This document shows, one piece after another, positions 1-9,100 of a stretch of 64,000 nt of DNA. A program made the position numbers and the translations under genes. The notes under the pieces are model-generated. The model was not told where the DNA came from and did not search any database. It saw only the letters and a program-made list of their open reading frames with translations. Every line of letters starts with the position of its first letter. The first letter of the stretch is position 1. This stretch comes from Chloroflexota bacterium (GTDB lineage Bacteria > Chloroflexota > Dormibacteria > Dormibacterales > Dormibacteraceae): NCBI GenBank assembly GCA_005882135.1, contig VBDR01000036.1, positions 21,519-85,518 on the forward strand. Direction: 5' to 3'.

Positions 1-1080
1 ATGTCGTCCGGTGTATGCCATCGCGTCGTCCGGCACGCGTCCGACCGCGCCCCCCTGCGCCCACAACGACAGCTCGGCGCCGGGCGGGATGGTTTCCACC
101 AATCCCGCGCACAGGCTGACCACCTCGTCGCTGAGCGCGGCCAGAAAACCCGCCTTCGTGTAGAAGCGCTGGCCCCACCCCGACGACTCGTCAGCCATGC
201 GCTGCACCTCCAGGTATGGCTTGGCGCCAAATGTGTCCCGAAGCGGGCGCAGCTCGCGGAAGACCCGGAGGTCGCGCTCCGCATCATCGACACCGCCGGC
301 ATGAGTCGAACCAACCACGAAGACCGGCTGACCCTCGAGCTCCTCGTCCTTCGTGAAAGCAAGGGCGACGTGGACGTCATCGTGCGTGGCGACGAATTCG
401 CGGACGTGCTCGGCCACCTCGAGGCTTCGCTCGACCGGGAAGACGACCCCGCCCTGGAAGATGGTTCCATCCATCGGATGCAGGCGGAACTCAAACGAGG
501 TGGCCACGCCGAAATTCGCGCCTGCCCCGCGCAGACCCCAGAACAGATCGGGGTTCTCTGTCTCGCTCGCGTGGATCTTGTTTCCGTTCGCGGTGACGAG
601 GTCGACCCCCACGAGGTTGTCGACCGTCAGCCCGAGTTTGCGCTGCAGGCGGCCCATGCCGCCCCCGAGCGTCAGTCCGGCCACGCCGGTATGCCCGACC
701 ACGCCGACGGGACAGACCAGGCCGTGCGATTGCGCCGCCTTGTCGAGCTGCGACAGGTGCGCGCCGCCTTGAGCCCGCGCTCGTTTGTTCACCGGATCGA
801 CCGTCACCTCGCGCATGCGCGAGAGGTCCAGGACCATGCCGCCGTCGCACGTGGAGAACCCGGCCACGCTGTGGGCCCCACCGCGCACCGCCACGACAAG
901 CTGCTCCTCGCCCGCAAACTGGATCGCGCTGATCACGTCATCGACCGAGGTCGGGCGGACGACCAGGGCTGGGCGCCGGTCGGCGATTGCGTTCCAAACG
1001 ATTCGCGCCTGGTCGTAGTCCGGGTGGCCGGGAAGGATCACCTCGCCTGCGAATCGCTCCCTGAACTCCGCAAGATTCAG
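1..1080 (-). CDS. FAD-binding oxidoreductase (PCMH/berberine-bridge type), C-terminus beyond window edge
   Basis: Reverse-strand reading gives LNLAEFRERFAGEVILPGHPDYDQARIVWNAIADRRPALVVRP...VVAVRGGAHSVAGFSTCDGGMVLDLSRMREV, the typical FAD-binding PCMH motif. Not in the ORF track because it runs off the edge. Start tentatively CTG at 1080. Confidence 0.85.
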   Translation of the reverse strand, partial: MNLAEFRERFAGEVILPGHPDYDQARIVWNAIADRRPALVVRPTSVDDVISAIQFAGEEQLVVAVRGGAHSVAGFSTCDGGMVLDLSRMREVTVDPVNKRARAQGGAHLSQLDKAAQSHGLVCPVGVVGHTGVAGLTLGGGMGRLQRKLGLTVDNLVGVDLVTANGNKIHASETENPDLFWGLRGAGANFGVATSFEFRLHPMDGTIFQGGVVFPVERSLEVAEHVREFVATHDDVHVALAFTKDEELEGQPVFVVGSTHAGGVDDAERDLRVFRELRPLRDTFGAKPYLEVQRMADESSGWGQRFYTKAGFLAALSDEVVSLCAGLVETIPPGAELSLWAQGGAVGRVPDDAMAYTGRH

Positions 1081-1084
1081 AGAG

Positions 1085-3754
1085 CTACTTCGTACCAGTA
1101 CCTTCTCCGATCGCCGCTTGCGCCGCGGCCAGCCGCGCCACCGGGACGCGGAACGGGCTGCACGAAACATAGTTCAGCCCCAGCTTGTGGCAAAGGTGGA
1201 TCGAGTCGGGGTCTCCCCCATGCTCGCCGCAGATCCCGACCTCGAGATCGCGCCGGGTCCTGCGGCCCTCCTTGACCGCGATCTCCATGAGCCGCCCCAC
1301 GCCGGCCACGTCGATCGTCTCGAACGGGTTGCGGGGCAGGATCTTCTGTTCGAGGTAGCGGACGATGAAAGCTCGCTCGGCGTCGTCGCGAGAGAAGCCG
1401 AAGGTGGTCTGGGTGAGGTCGTTTGTGCCGAATGAGAAGAACTCGGCCTCCTGCGCGATCTCGCCCGCCGTCAGCGCGGCGCGCGGGATCTCGATCATGG
1501 TCCCGAACTTGTACGGTACCTTGACGCCCGCCTCCCTCTGCACCGCTTCCGCCACCGGCTTCAGCTCGGCGTGAACCGTGCGCAGCTCAGCCACCGTGCC
1601 CGCGAGCGGGATCATGATCTCGGGTCGCGCGTCGACCTTGCGCTTGCGCAGGTTGCAGGCCGCCTCCATGATCGCGCGCACCTGCATTCGTGTGATCTCC
1701 GGATACAGGATCGACAGCCGCACGCCGCGAAGGCCCAACATCGGGTTGGCCTCGTGCAGCTCCTCGACTCTGGCCTGGACCTTCTCTCGCTCGGCCAGTC
1801 GCGCGGGATCCTCGCCCGTGTCCTTGAGGTGGGTCGTCTCGCGTATCAACTCTTCGAGGCTCGGCAGGAACTCATGAAGCGGCGGGTCGATGAGCCGGAT
1901 GATCACCGGCAGCCCCGCCATCTCCTTGAAGATGCCCTCGAAGTCACCGCGCTGCATCGGTAGGAGCTTGGCGAGCTGTTTTTCGCGCTCCGCGGTGGTG
2001 GTGGCCATGATCATGGCCTGCACGACCGGCAGCCGTTCCTGCTCCATGAACATGTGCTCGGTCCGGCACAAGCCGACGCCCTGGGCGCCGTTCTCCCGCG
2101 CCTTTTGCGCATCGCGCGGATAGTCCGCGTTCGCCCATACCTCGAGGCGCCGGAGTTCGTCGGCCCAGCGCAGGACCGCGCTCGCAGCGGGGTGCTGGTT
2201 CAATGAACGGGCTTCGATCGTCGGGACATTGCCGACGTATACCTCACCGGTGGTGCCGTCGATCGTGATCTGATCACCTTCTTTGATCGTGGTGCCGTTG
2301 GCAGAGAACTTGCGCTGCCGCACATCCACGTCGATTGCGCTGGCGCCCACGACGCAGGGCCGGCCCATGCCGCGCGCAACCAGGGCCGCATGGCTCGCGG
2401 TGCCGCCGGTTTGGGTCAGGATGCCCTTCGCCTCGACCATGCCGTGCACGTCGTTGGGGTTCGTCTCAACCCTGACCAGGATCACCGCCTTGCCTTGCTT
2501 GCCCCATTCGACCGCGGTGTCGGCGTCGAAAACCGCGCCGCCGCTGGCCGCTCCAGGTGATGCGGGGACGCCCTTCGCGAGCGGGGACACTTTCGCCGCT
2601 GGGTCGACGCGCGGGAACAGCAGCTGCTCGAGCTGCCGCGGCTCGATGCGCGCCACAGCGTCCTTCTTCGTGATCAGCCGCTCCTTCACCATGTCGACCG
2701 CGATGTTCACGGCCGCCTCACCGGTGCGCTTGGCCGAGCGTGTCTGCAGCATGTAGAGCTTGCCGCGCTCAATTGTGAACTCGAGGTCCTGGACGTCGCG
2801 GTAGTGCTTCTCGAGCTGACGCGCGTAGCGCTCGAACTGCGCGTACACCTTCGGCATGTGGCGCTTCAGCGCATTGATCGGCTCGGTGTCGCGCACTCCC
2901 GCCACGACGTCTTCGCCCTGCGCGTTGGCAAGGTAGTCGCCGTACAGCTCCTTGCCGCCCGTGATCGGGTTGCGCGTGAACGCGACGCCGGTCCCTGACG
3001 TCTCGCCCATATTGCCGAACACCATCATCTGCACGTTGACCGCGGTCCCCAGGTCGTCCGGAATTCGTTCCATGCGCCGATATGTCTTCGCGCGATCGGT
3101 GTTCCATGATTTGAACACCGCGTCGATCGCATCGCGCAGTTGCTCGACCGGGTCGGTCGGGAAATCGCGACCCGTCTCTTCCTTATAGATGCTGAGGAAC
3201 CGAGCGACCAGCGGGCGCAGCTGCTCGGGCTTCAGGTCGGGGTCGGTTTTGACCCCGGCCTTCTTCTTGGCCTCCTGCAGCGCATGCTCGAACTTCTCGC
3301 CGTCGATGCCCTTGACCGTCTTGCCGAACATCTGAATGAAGCGGCGCCTCGCATCGAGGGCAAAGCGCTCGTCTTTGGTCAGAGCGGCGAGGCCCTTGGT
3401 CGTTTCTTCGTTCAGGCCCAGGTTCAGGACGGTGTCCATCATCCCGGGCATGGAGAACTTCGCGCCCGAGCGGACGCTGACTAGCAGCGGATCCTTCAGG
3501 TCGCCGAATTTCTTGGCCGCCTTGCGCTCGAGGATCTTCAGCGCCGGCAGGATCTGCTCCCATAGTCCTTTCGGAAACTTGCCGCCGCTCGCGTAATACG
3601 CGCGGCACGCCTCGGTCGTGATCGTGAAGCCATGTGGGACAGGCATGCCCGCCCGCGTCATCTCCGCGGCGCCAGCGCCTTTGCCGCCAAGAAGGTCGCG
3701 CATTTTGGCGGAGCCTTCTGAGAACTGATACACCCACTTGTGGACTTTCGGCAT
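1085..3754 (-). CDS. ppdK: Pyruvate, phosphate dikinase
   Basis: Full-length reading MPKVHKWVYQFSEGSAKMRDLLGGKGAGAAEM... with GGTASHAALVARGMGRPCVVG (phospho-His domain) and C-terminal GICGEHGGDP. Start set at MPKV; the ORF track start lies in an upstream repeat. Confidence 0.96.
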   Translation of the reverse strand: MPKVHKWVYQFSEGSAKMRDLLGGKGAGAAEMTRAGMPVPHGFTITTEACRAYYASGGKFPKGLWEQILPALKILERKAAKKFGDLKDPLLVSVRSGAKFSMPGMMDTVLNLGLNEETTKGLAALTKDERFALDARRRFIQMFGKTVKGIDGEKFEHALQEAKKKAGVKTDPDLKPEQLRPLVARFLSIYKEETGRDFPTDPVEQLRDAIDAVFKSWNTDRAKTYRRMERIPDDLGTAVNVQMMVFGNMGETSGTGVAFTRNPITGGKELYGDYLANAQGEDVVAGVRDTEPINALKRHMPKVYAQFERYARQLEKHYRDVQDLEFTIERGKLYMLQTRSAKRTGEAAVNIAVDMVKERLITKKDAVARIEPRQLEQLLFPRVDPAAKVSPLAKGVPASPGAASGGAVFDADTAVEWGKQGKAVILVRVETNPNDVHGMVEAKGILTQTGGTASHAALVARGMGRPCVVGASAIDVDVRQRKFSANGTTIKEGDQITIDGTTGEVYVGNVPTIEARSLNQHPAASAVLRWADELRRLEVWANADYPRDAQKARENGAQGVGLCRTEHMFMEQERLPVVQAMIMATTTAEREKQLAKLLPMQRGDFEGIFKEMAGLPVIIRLIDPPLHEFLPSLEELIRETTHLKDTGEDPARLAEREKVQARVEELHEANPMLGLRGVRLSILYPEITRMQVRAIMEAACNLRKRKVDARPEIMIPLAGTVAELRTVHAELKPVAEAVQREAGVKVPYKFGTMIEIPRAALTAGEIAQEAEFFSFGTNDLTQTTFGFSRDDAERAFIVRYLEQKILPRNPFETIDVAGVGRLMEIAVKEGRRTRRDLEVGICGEHGGDPDSIHLCHKLGLNYVSCSPFRVPVARLAAAQAAIGEGTGTK

Positions 3755-3777
3755 GGAGGTGCTATTTTCCCATGCTT

Positions 3778-3833
3778 CCTCCCCATTCATGGGGAGGCCG
3801 GCCGCCGGCGCAGCGCGCGGCCGGGTGGGGAGA
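3778..3833 (-). repeat. Dispersed palindromic element, variant copy R1
   Basis: CCTCCCCAT-TC-ATGGGGAGG (9-bp arms) plus a GC-rich flank ending GGGTGGGGAG, in the ppdK / ParB-like divergent region. Confidence 0.75.
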
Positions 3834-3852
3834 GCCGATTACCCTTTCCACG

Positions 3853-4470
3853 ATGGACGACCTGGGAAAGGCGACCGAAGACCAGGTCATTCTGGCCTGG
3901 CTCCAGGCCGAGATCGAGTCGCCCGAGTTCCAGGCCTACCTGGTCGGCAACCCACCCAATCCTGCGAACCTGTCGGTCGCTCTCAAGGCGGCGCGGTCGC
4001 CAGATCTACATGACGGCGCACAGAACGAGCTGCGGCGGCAGATCATCACCTCGGTCTACGGGTTCGGACAGAGCGCGGGCAGCTTCCAGGGACTCGGCGC
4101 CGACATCGGGTGGCGTCGATTCCGGTTGAGCACCGACGAGGTCGGCGAGCTGCTGTACGCAAGGCAAGGCGCGGCGTGGCCGATCCTCGCGCCCGCCACT
4201 CGCAAGGTTGCCGAGGGCGCGACCAACGTCGGCCACGTCTTCACCGGCGACTCGACCAACATGGTCGTGCTGTCGCTGGCGTCAGGCCTGTGCCACTCGG
4301 ACAAAAAGGTGCCCGAGATCATCGCGCTGCGCCGCCCCGACGGACATCTCGTGATCCTCGAGGGACACGCACGCGCGACCGCGATCGTGCTGGAGGCTCA
4401 CCGTTTTCCGAATGGCGTTCAGGCTTACGTCGGCGACGGCCCGAGCGTCGCCAACTGGCCATACCTCTAG
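3853..4470 (+). CDS. Hypothetical protein with ParB/sulfiredoxin-like segment
   Basis: ATG at 3853, 205 aa, C-terminal VPEIIALRRPDGHLVILEGHARATAIVLEA resembling ParB-like N-domain motifs. Followed 12 bp later by the C1 protease. Confidence 0.6.
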   Translation: MDDLGKATEDQVILAWLQAEIESPEFQAYLVGNPPNPANLSVALKAARSPDLHDGAQNELRRQIITSVYGFGQSAGSFQGLGADIGWRRFRLSTDEVGELLYARQGAAWPILAPATRKVAEGATNVGHVFTGDSTNMVVLSLASGLCHSDKKVPEIIALRRPDGHLVILEGHARATAIVLEAHRFPNGVQAYVGDGPSVANWPYL

Positions 4471-4482
4471 GAGCTTGATGCC

Positions 4483-5250
4483 ATGACCCAACCCCGCGAG
4501 ATCCGCCACTACGGGTGGATACCGGACGTGCCCGACCAGCGCGACCATCTTTACGCTGCTCCCGCCCAGTACCTCAAGGCGCTGCCGGCCCTCACCGACC
4601 TACGCGCCAAGTGCCCGCCCGTCTACGACCAGGGCCAGCTCGGCAGCTGCACGGCCAACGCGATCGGCGGAGCGGTCGAGTTCGACCGCATCAAGCAGAA
4701 GCTCTCGGATTTCGTGCCGTCACGCCTTTTCATCTACTACAACGAGCGCGTCATCGAGGGCACGGTGTCGATCGACAGCGGCGCGATGATCCGCGACGGG
4801 ATCAAGTCGGTGGCGAGCGACGGTGTCTGTCCGGAACCCGAATGGCCTTACGACATCGCTAAGTTCGCGAAACGGCCGTCGGCGAAGTGCTACAAGGACG
4901 CCAGGCTGGACCGCGCCGTTTCGTACCAGAGCCTCATCCAGGACCTGAACCAGATGAAGGGGTGCCTTGCCTCGGGCTACCCGTTCATCTTCGGGTTCAC
5001 GGTCTATGAGAGCTTCGAAACCGAGGCGGTCCGGAAGACGGGCCATGCGCCCATGCCCGGTTGGGGTGAGCGGCCGGTCGGCGGCCACGCGGTGATGGCG
5101 GTTGGTTACAACGAGTCCAGGCAGTGGTTCCTGGCCCGCAACTCATGGGGCGCCGCCTGGGGCATCAAGGGTTACTTCACGCTCCCATACGCGTACTTCG
5201 TCCAGCCAGGCTTGGCGAGCGACTTCTGGACGGTCCGATTGGTGGGATAG
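4483..5250 (+). CDS. Papain-like (C1A family) cysteine peptidase
   Basis: YDQGQLGSCTANAIGGAVEF (catalytic Cys), GGHAVMAVGYN (His), ARNSWGAAWGIKGYF (Asn). No signal peptide evident. Confidence 0.88.
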   Translation: MTQPREIRHYGWIPDVPDQRDHLYAAPAQYLKALPALTDLRAKCPPVYDQGQLGSCTANAIGGAVEFDRIKQKLSDFVPSRLFIYYNERVIEGTVSIDSGAMIRDGIKSVASDGVCPEPEWPYDIAKFAKRPSAKCYKDARLDRAVSYQSLIQDLNQMKGCLASGYPFIFGFTVYESFETEAVRKTGHAPMPGWGERPVGGHAVMAVGYNESRQWFLARNSWGAAWGIKGYFTLPYAYFVQPGLASDFWTVRLVG

Positions 5251-5293
5251 CCCCTCCGGCGCCTTGAGCTCCACCTCCGCACGAGTGGGGAGG
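5251..5293 (+). repeat. Dispersed 43-bp element, copy R2
   Basis: CCCCTCCGGCGCCTTGAGCTCCACCTCCGCACGAGTGGGGAGG, immediately after the C1 peptidase stop. Confidence 0.75.
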
Positions 5294-5481
5294 AAGCCCA
5301 ACCGGAGCCCGGCGAGCAATCAGGGAGGGGGGCCCGCCGGGTCGGCTGGAGCATCGGCCTCGAGAAGTTGGAGATGGGGAGTGTAGAGAGGAGGAGGCCT
5401 TACTCCTCGTGGTATTCACATACGGCCCTACAGCGCGGCTTAACGAACGCGGCCTCCGAAACTTGCGTTTGAATTGACGCC

Positions 5482-6072
5482 GTGACAACTTCCCGGCTCG
5501 AGGCCTTCAGCGACGGCGTCTTCGCGATCGCGGCCACGCTCTTGATCCTGAACGTGTCAGCAGAAGGCGCGCCGTTGGGACTGCAGCTGTTGAAGATCTG
5601 GCCGAGCTACGTGGCGTACGCCGTGAGCTTCATCACGATCGGAATCATCTGGGCCAACCACCACACCGTCATGAGCCAGATCGCGCACGTCAACCGGCTG
5701 TTTCTGCTGCTGAACGTGCTGTTCCTGATGGTGATCGCGTTCATCCCCTTCCCGACCAGGCTCCTGGCCGAGCACATCACCAATCCCGACGGCCTGCAGG
5801 CGGCGTCGATCGCCTACGGCATCACGCTGACGCTGACCGCCGTGTCATTCAACCTGCTGTGGCGCTACGCGGCCGCAGGGCGGCGCCTGCTTCGAACCAA
5901 CGCGGACGCTCGGACGGTGGAGGGCATCGGGCGAAGCTACCTGCCCGGGCCTTTCCTGTACGCGGCGGCCACCGCCCTGGCCCTCGTCAACCCATATGCA
6001 AGCGCGGCTTTCTACACCGCGATCGCGGTGTTCTACGTGCTCGAGAGCTCGATCTTCGGCGGCCGCAGCTGA
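5482..6072 (+). CDS. TMEM175/DUF1211 family membrane protein (putative K+ channel)
   Basis: RLEAFSDGVFAIAATLLILNV signature plus several TM segments; GTG start. Confidence 0.85.
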   Translation: MTTSRLEAFSDGVFAIAATLLILNVSAEGAPLGLQLLKIWPSYVAYAVSFITIGIIWANHHTVMSQIAHVNRLFLLLNVLFLMVIAFIPFPTRLLAEHITNPDGLQAASIAYGITLTLTAVSFNLLWRYAAAGRRLLRTNADARTVEGIGRSYLPGPFLYAAATALALVNPYASAAFYTAIAVFYVLESSIFGGRS

Positions 6073-6130
6073 GGCGACCGGCGGCCGGCCGCGAGGGCCC
6101 GACGCCGGGCCCTCGCTTTCCCTGCCTCGG

Positions 6131-7834
6131 TCAGGCGAAAGGCGATTTCGCCGCGAAAACCCTGGAGAGGTCGTTGACCGCACCATCGCGCGTTTCGGCG
6201 CCGAGCGGGGTGAGGCCGTAGCGGCGCTCGATCGTGGCGAGGATGGAGGTGGTGTCGTACTGGGTGTGGTCGACGACGAATTCCCCGCGCAGGCGCGGAG
6301 CAATGACCAGCGCCGGGATGCGCGTGCCCGGGCCCCACTGGTCGTGGGGTCCGGCGGTTCCGCCCTGGCCCGGAGGCACGACGTGGTCCCACTGGCCGCC
6401 GAACTCGTCATAGGTGACGACGACCATGGTGTCCTTGCGGCAGGCGCTGTTGTCGATCGCCGAGAGCAGCTGAACCAGGTGGTCACTGCCGCGGCCCTCG
6501 CTTGTGTATCCGGGGTGCTCGTTCTCGAGCCCGATCGGCTTCACGAAGCTGACCGAGTTGAGGTCGCACGTTTGGGCCGAGTTGTTCGCAAGCTGCATGA
6601 ACTCAACCTCGTCGCGCAGGTGCGTCCGCCCAGGGGTGCCGGTCGCATACGCGGCGTAGTAGTTGAACGGCTGGTGGTGGTACTGGAAGACCTTGTTCGG
6701 GCAGTGCGGCCAGGCCGGGTTCGGAGCGGAGGCGGGGTCGGTACAGGTGGGATTCAGGCCGGGAGTGCCATTGCTCCAGCCCGGCGCCCCGACGTCACCG
6801 TTGGCGTTCGACCATCCGCCTGAGTACCACGCCCAGCTGACACCTGCGCTGGTCAGCTTGTCGCCGATGGTCGTGCCCGTCTGGGCGGGAAGCTGAGGCG
6901 AACCCTTGAAGGGTTGCTGGAAGGGCTGGATGGTGTTGACCGCGTAGTCACCGCATGCGCGGTTCGGATTGGTCGTGGAAAGACCGCAGGCCTGTGTGAC
7001 CGCTTTGTCGAGTTTGGCGGTATCGGTGTGGTAGAGCGGGTAGTTGGTCGGCATGCCCTTGATGTCGAGGATCGAGTGCTGGTCAGCCGGCGCGTCCGTC
7101 CATGTAGGGCTGGCCGCCGCGATCAACCATTGGTGGTTGAGGAACGATCCGCCGAACGCCGACTGGAAAAAGTCGTCAGCGATCGCGTAGTGAGGGTGGC
7201 CGTCACTGTGCAGGTACGTATAGATCGGCAGGGCGCTCGTGTTGTAGTAGCCCATCGCCAGGCCGACCGCATCGCTGCCTGTGACGTACAGATTCTGCCG
7301 ACCGTTGTTGAGCTGGTACTGCTCCTGGTAGAAGCGGTGCACGATATCGCGCGTGCAGCCACCGGGCAAATTGCTCGAATTGTCCGGGTATCCGGTCGCC
7401 GAGAACGGCGCCCCTGGGACAGGGCAGGTGTGCGCGCTCGCCGGAATGGATGCCTCGATGCTGAAGGGTTGGTTGGTGAAGTGGCTCGTGAAAGTCGTTC
7501 CGGTCGTCGTATCTGTGCAGACGGGACCTGGCGCCGAGACCAGGTTCACGTCGTTCTGCATCAAGCAGGTGTACACCGGTGGCGCCACCGCATCACTCTG
7601 AATCACCTGAGTCGTATGGGCGGCGTCAGCGTTGGCGCGGCCATTCACGCCTTCCCAACCTCCGTAGAGATTGTCGAAGCTGTGGTTCTCCTCGTAGATG
7701 ACGACGATGTGGTTGATCGCGGAGAGACCCTTCTGGTCGGTGGTCGCCTGCACGGTCGCCAGCGCCGGTCCGGCCGCAACGGCCGTGACGAATCCGGTCG
7801 CCAGAGTGAGCGCGCGTCGCAACGATCGAGACAT
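6131..7834 (-). CDS. Secreted phosphoesterase (phospholipase C/acid phosphatase-like)
   Basis: MSRSLRRALTLATGFVTAVAAGPALA signal peptide; INHIVVIYEENHSFDNLYG phosphoesterase motif; TYDEFGGQWDHVVPP. SD GGAGG before ATG. Confidence 0.85.
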   Translation of the reverse strand: MSRSLRRALTLATGFVTAVAAGPALATVQATTDQKGLSAINHIVVIYEENHSFDNLYGGWEGVNGRANADAAHTTQVIQSDAVAPPVYTCLMQNDVNLVSAPGPVCTDTTTGTTFTSHFTNQPFSIEASIPASAHTCPVPGAPFSATGYPDNSSNLPGGCTRDIVHRFYQEQYQLNNGRQNLYVTGSDAVGLAMGYYNTSALPIYTYLHSDGHPHYAIADDFFQSAFGGSFLNHQWLIAAASPTWTDAPADQHSILDIKGMPTNYPLYHTDTAKLDKAVTQACGLSTTNPNRACGDYAVNTIQPFQQPFKGSPQLPAQTGTTIGDKLTSAGVSWAWYSGGWSNANGDVGAPGWSNGTPGLNPTCTDPASAPNPAWPHCPNKVFQYHHQPFNYYAAYATGTPGRTHLRDEVEFMQLANNSAQTCDLNSVSFVKPIGLENEHPGYTSEGRGSDHLVQLLSAIDNSACRKDTMVVVTYDEFGGQWDHVVPPGQGGTAGPHDQWGPGTRIPALVIAPRLRGEFVVDHTQYDTTSILATIERRYGLTPLGAETRDGAVNDLSRVFAAKSPFA

Positions 7835-7945
7835 ACTTGCTTCCTCCAAAACCCCATATCTCTGCGCGCCAAAGCGGCTCCAGGGAGTGTAGTTCGGCCT
7901 GAGAAAAAGGCAAGGGAACGGGTGGTTATGGTTTGGAGCGTGGCC

Positions 7946-9052
7946 ATGAACGTTTCCACAGGACTCGAGTCGCTGATCTGTGAGCTGGTGGCGATCGAGT
8001 CGGTGAATCCCGACATTGCGGCCTCGGGCGGCGGTGAGACAGCGATCGCCGGATTCGTTGCGTCGTGGTTACGTGCCGAAGGTCTCCTGGTCGAGGTCGT
8101 CGAGCCGGTGCCCGGGCGCCCGAGCGTGGTGGGAGTCCTGCGCGGCAGTGGCGGCGGGCGCAGCCTCATGTTGAACGCGCACATGGACACCGTGGGCGCG
8201 GGCGGGATGGCCGCGGCGTTCTCGCCCGTGGTGCGCGAGGGTCGCGTGTACGGCCGTGGCGCGTACGACATGAAGGCGAGCCTGGCGGCGATCATGGTCA
8301 CGGCTCGAGAGGCGGCCCGCCTGCGCTTGAAAGGCGACCTGATCGTGACGGCGGTCGCAGATGAGGAGGTCGCGAGCCTCGGTACCTCCGCGGTGTTGGA
8401 AAAGTTTCGCGCCGACTTCGGGATCGTCACCGAACCAACCGAGCTGCAGCTCTGTCTCGCCCACAAAGGGTTCGTCTGGCTCGAGGTGGAAACGCACGGC
8501 GTCGCCGCCCACGGGTCGCGCTCCGATCTGGGCGTGGACGCGATCGCACACATGGGCCGGGTCTTGACGGGGGTTCTAGACCTCGATTCGCGCTTGCGCG
8601 AGGGTCCACGACATCGATTGCTCGGGGCGGGCTCCATCCACGCCTCGCTGATCGAGGGCGGCCAGGAGATGTCGACGTATCCGGCCCGCTGCGTGGCCAA
8701 GCTGGAGCGGCGCACGGTGCCCGGCGAAGACGGCGCCAGCAGCCTGCGCGAGATCCAAGAGCTGATCGGCGAGGAACGCGGCACCGCCCGCGTGATGCTG
8801 GAGCGACCGCCGTCGGAAGTCGCCGGCGACCATCCGCTCACCCGCGCCGTTGCGCTGGCCGCAGCAGACCCGGTGCTTATCGGCGTCGCGTACTGGATGG
8901 ACATGGCGCTGCTGAACGCGGCTGGCATCCCAGCGGTGGCGTATGGACCGGAAGGCGAAGGCGCGCACGCCGACGTGGAGTGGGTCGATTTGGCCTCGGT
9001 CGAGAGGTGCGTGCAGGTCTACCTGCGGGCTGCGGAGCTGCTCTGCAGCTGA
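7946..9052 (+). CDS. M20-family metallopeptidase / ArgE-DapE-like deacylase
   Basis: LNAHMDTVGAGG, GRGAYDMKASLAA, ADEEVASLGT, TEPTELQ and EGAHADVEWV motifs. The upstream part of the 712-aa ORF is antisense to the phosphoesterase. Confidence 0.85.
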   Translation: MNVSTGLESLICELVAIESVNPDIAASGGGETAIAGFVASWLRAEGLLVEVVEPVPGRPSVVGVLRGSGGGRSLMLNAHMDTVGAGGMAAAFSPVVREGRVYGRGAYDMKASLAAIMVTAREAARLRLKGDLIVTAVADEEVASLGTSAVLEKFRADFGIVTEPTELQLCLAHKGFVWLEVETHGVAAHGSRSDLGVDAIAHMGRVLTGVLDLDSRLREGPRHRLLGAGSIHASLIEGGQEMSTYPARCVAKLERRTVPGEDGASSLREIQELIGEERGTARVMLERPPSEVAGDHPLTRAVALAAADPVLIGVAYWMDMALLNAAGIPAVAYGPEGEGAHADVEWVDLASVERCVQVYLRAAELLCS

Positions 9053-9100
9053 CCTCCGGCGCCCGGCACGGTCGAAAGCATTACCGGCGCGTAGTTCTGG

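Noticed and set aside
1-1275. 424-aa plus-strand ORF
   Set aside because: Antisense to the FAD oxidoreductase and the ppdK 3' end; Arg/His/Ala-rich translation typical of GC-rich shadow frames.
5391-5408. Hairpin GAGGAG-GCCTTA-CTCCTC
   Set aside because: Only a 6-bp stem with no T-tract and no conserved partner elsewhere in the window; not enough to call a terminator or ncRNA.
7645-8928. 427-aa minus ORF
   Set aside because: Antisense to the M20 peptidase; Ser/Arg/Thr-rich shadow frame.
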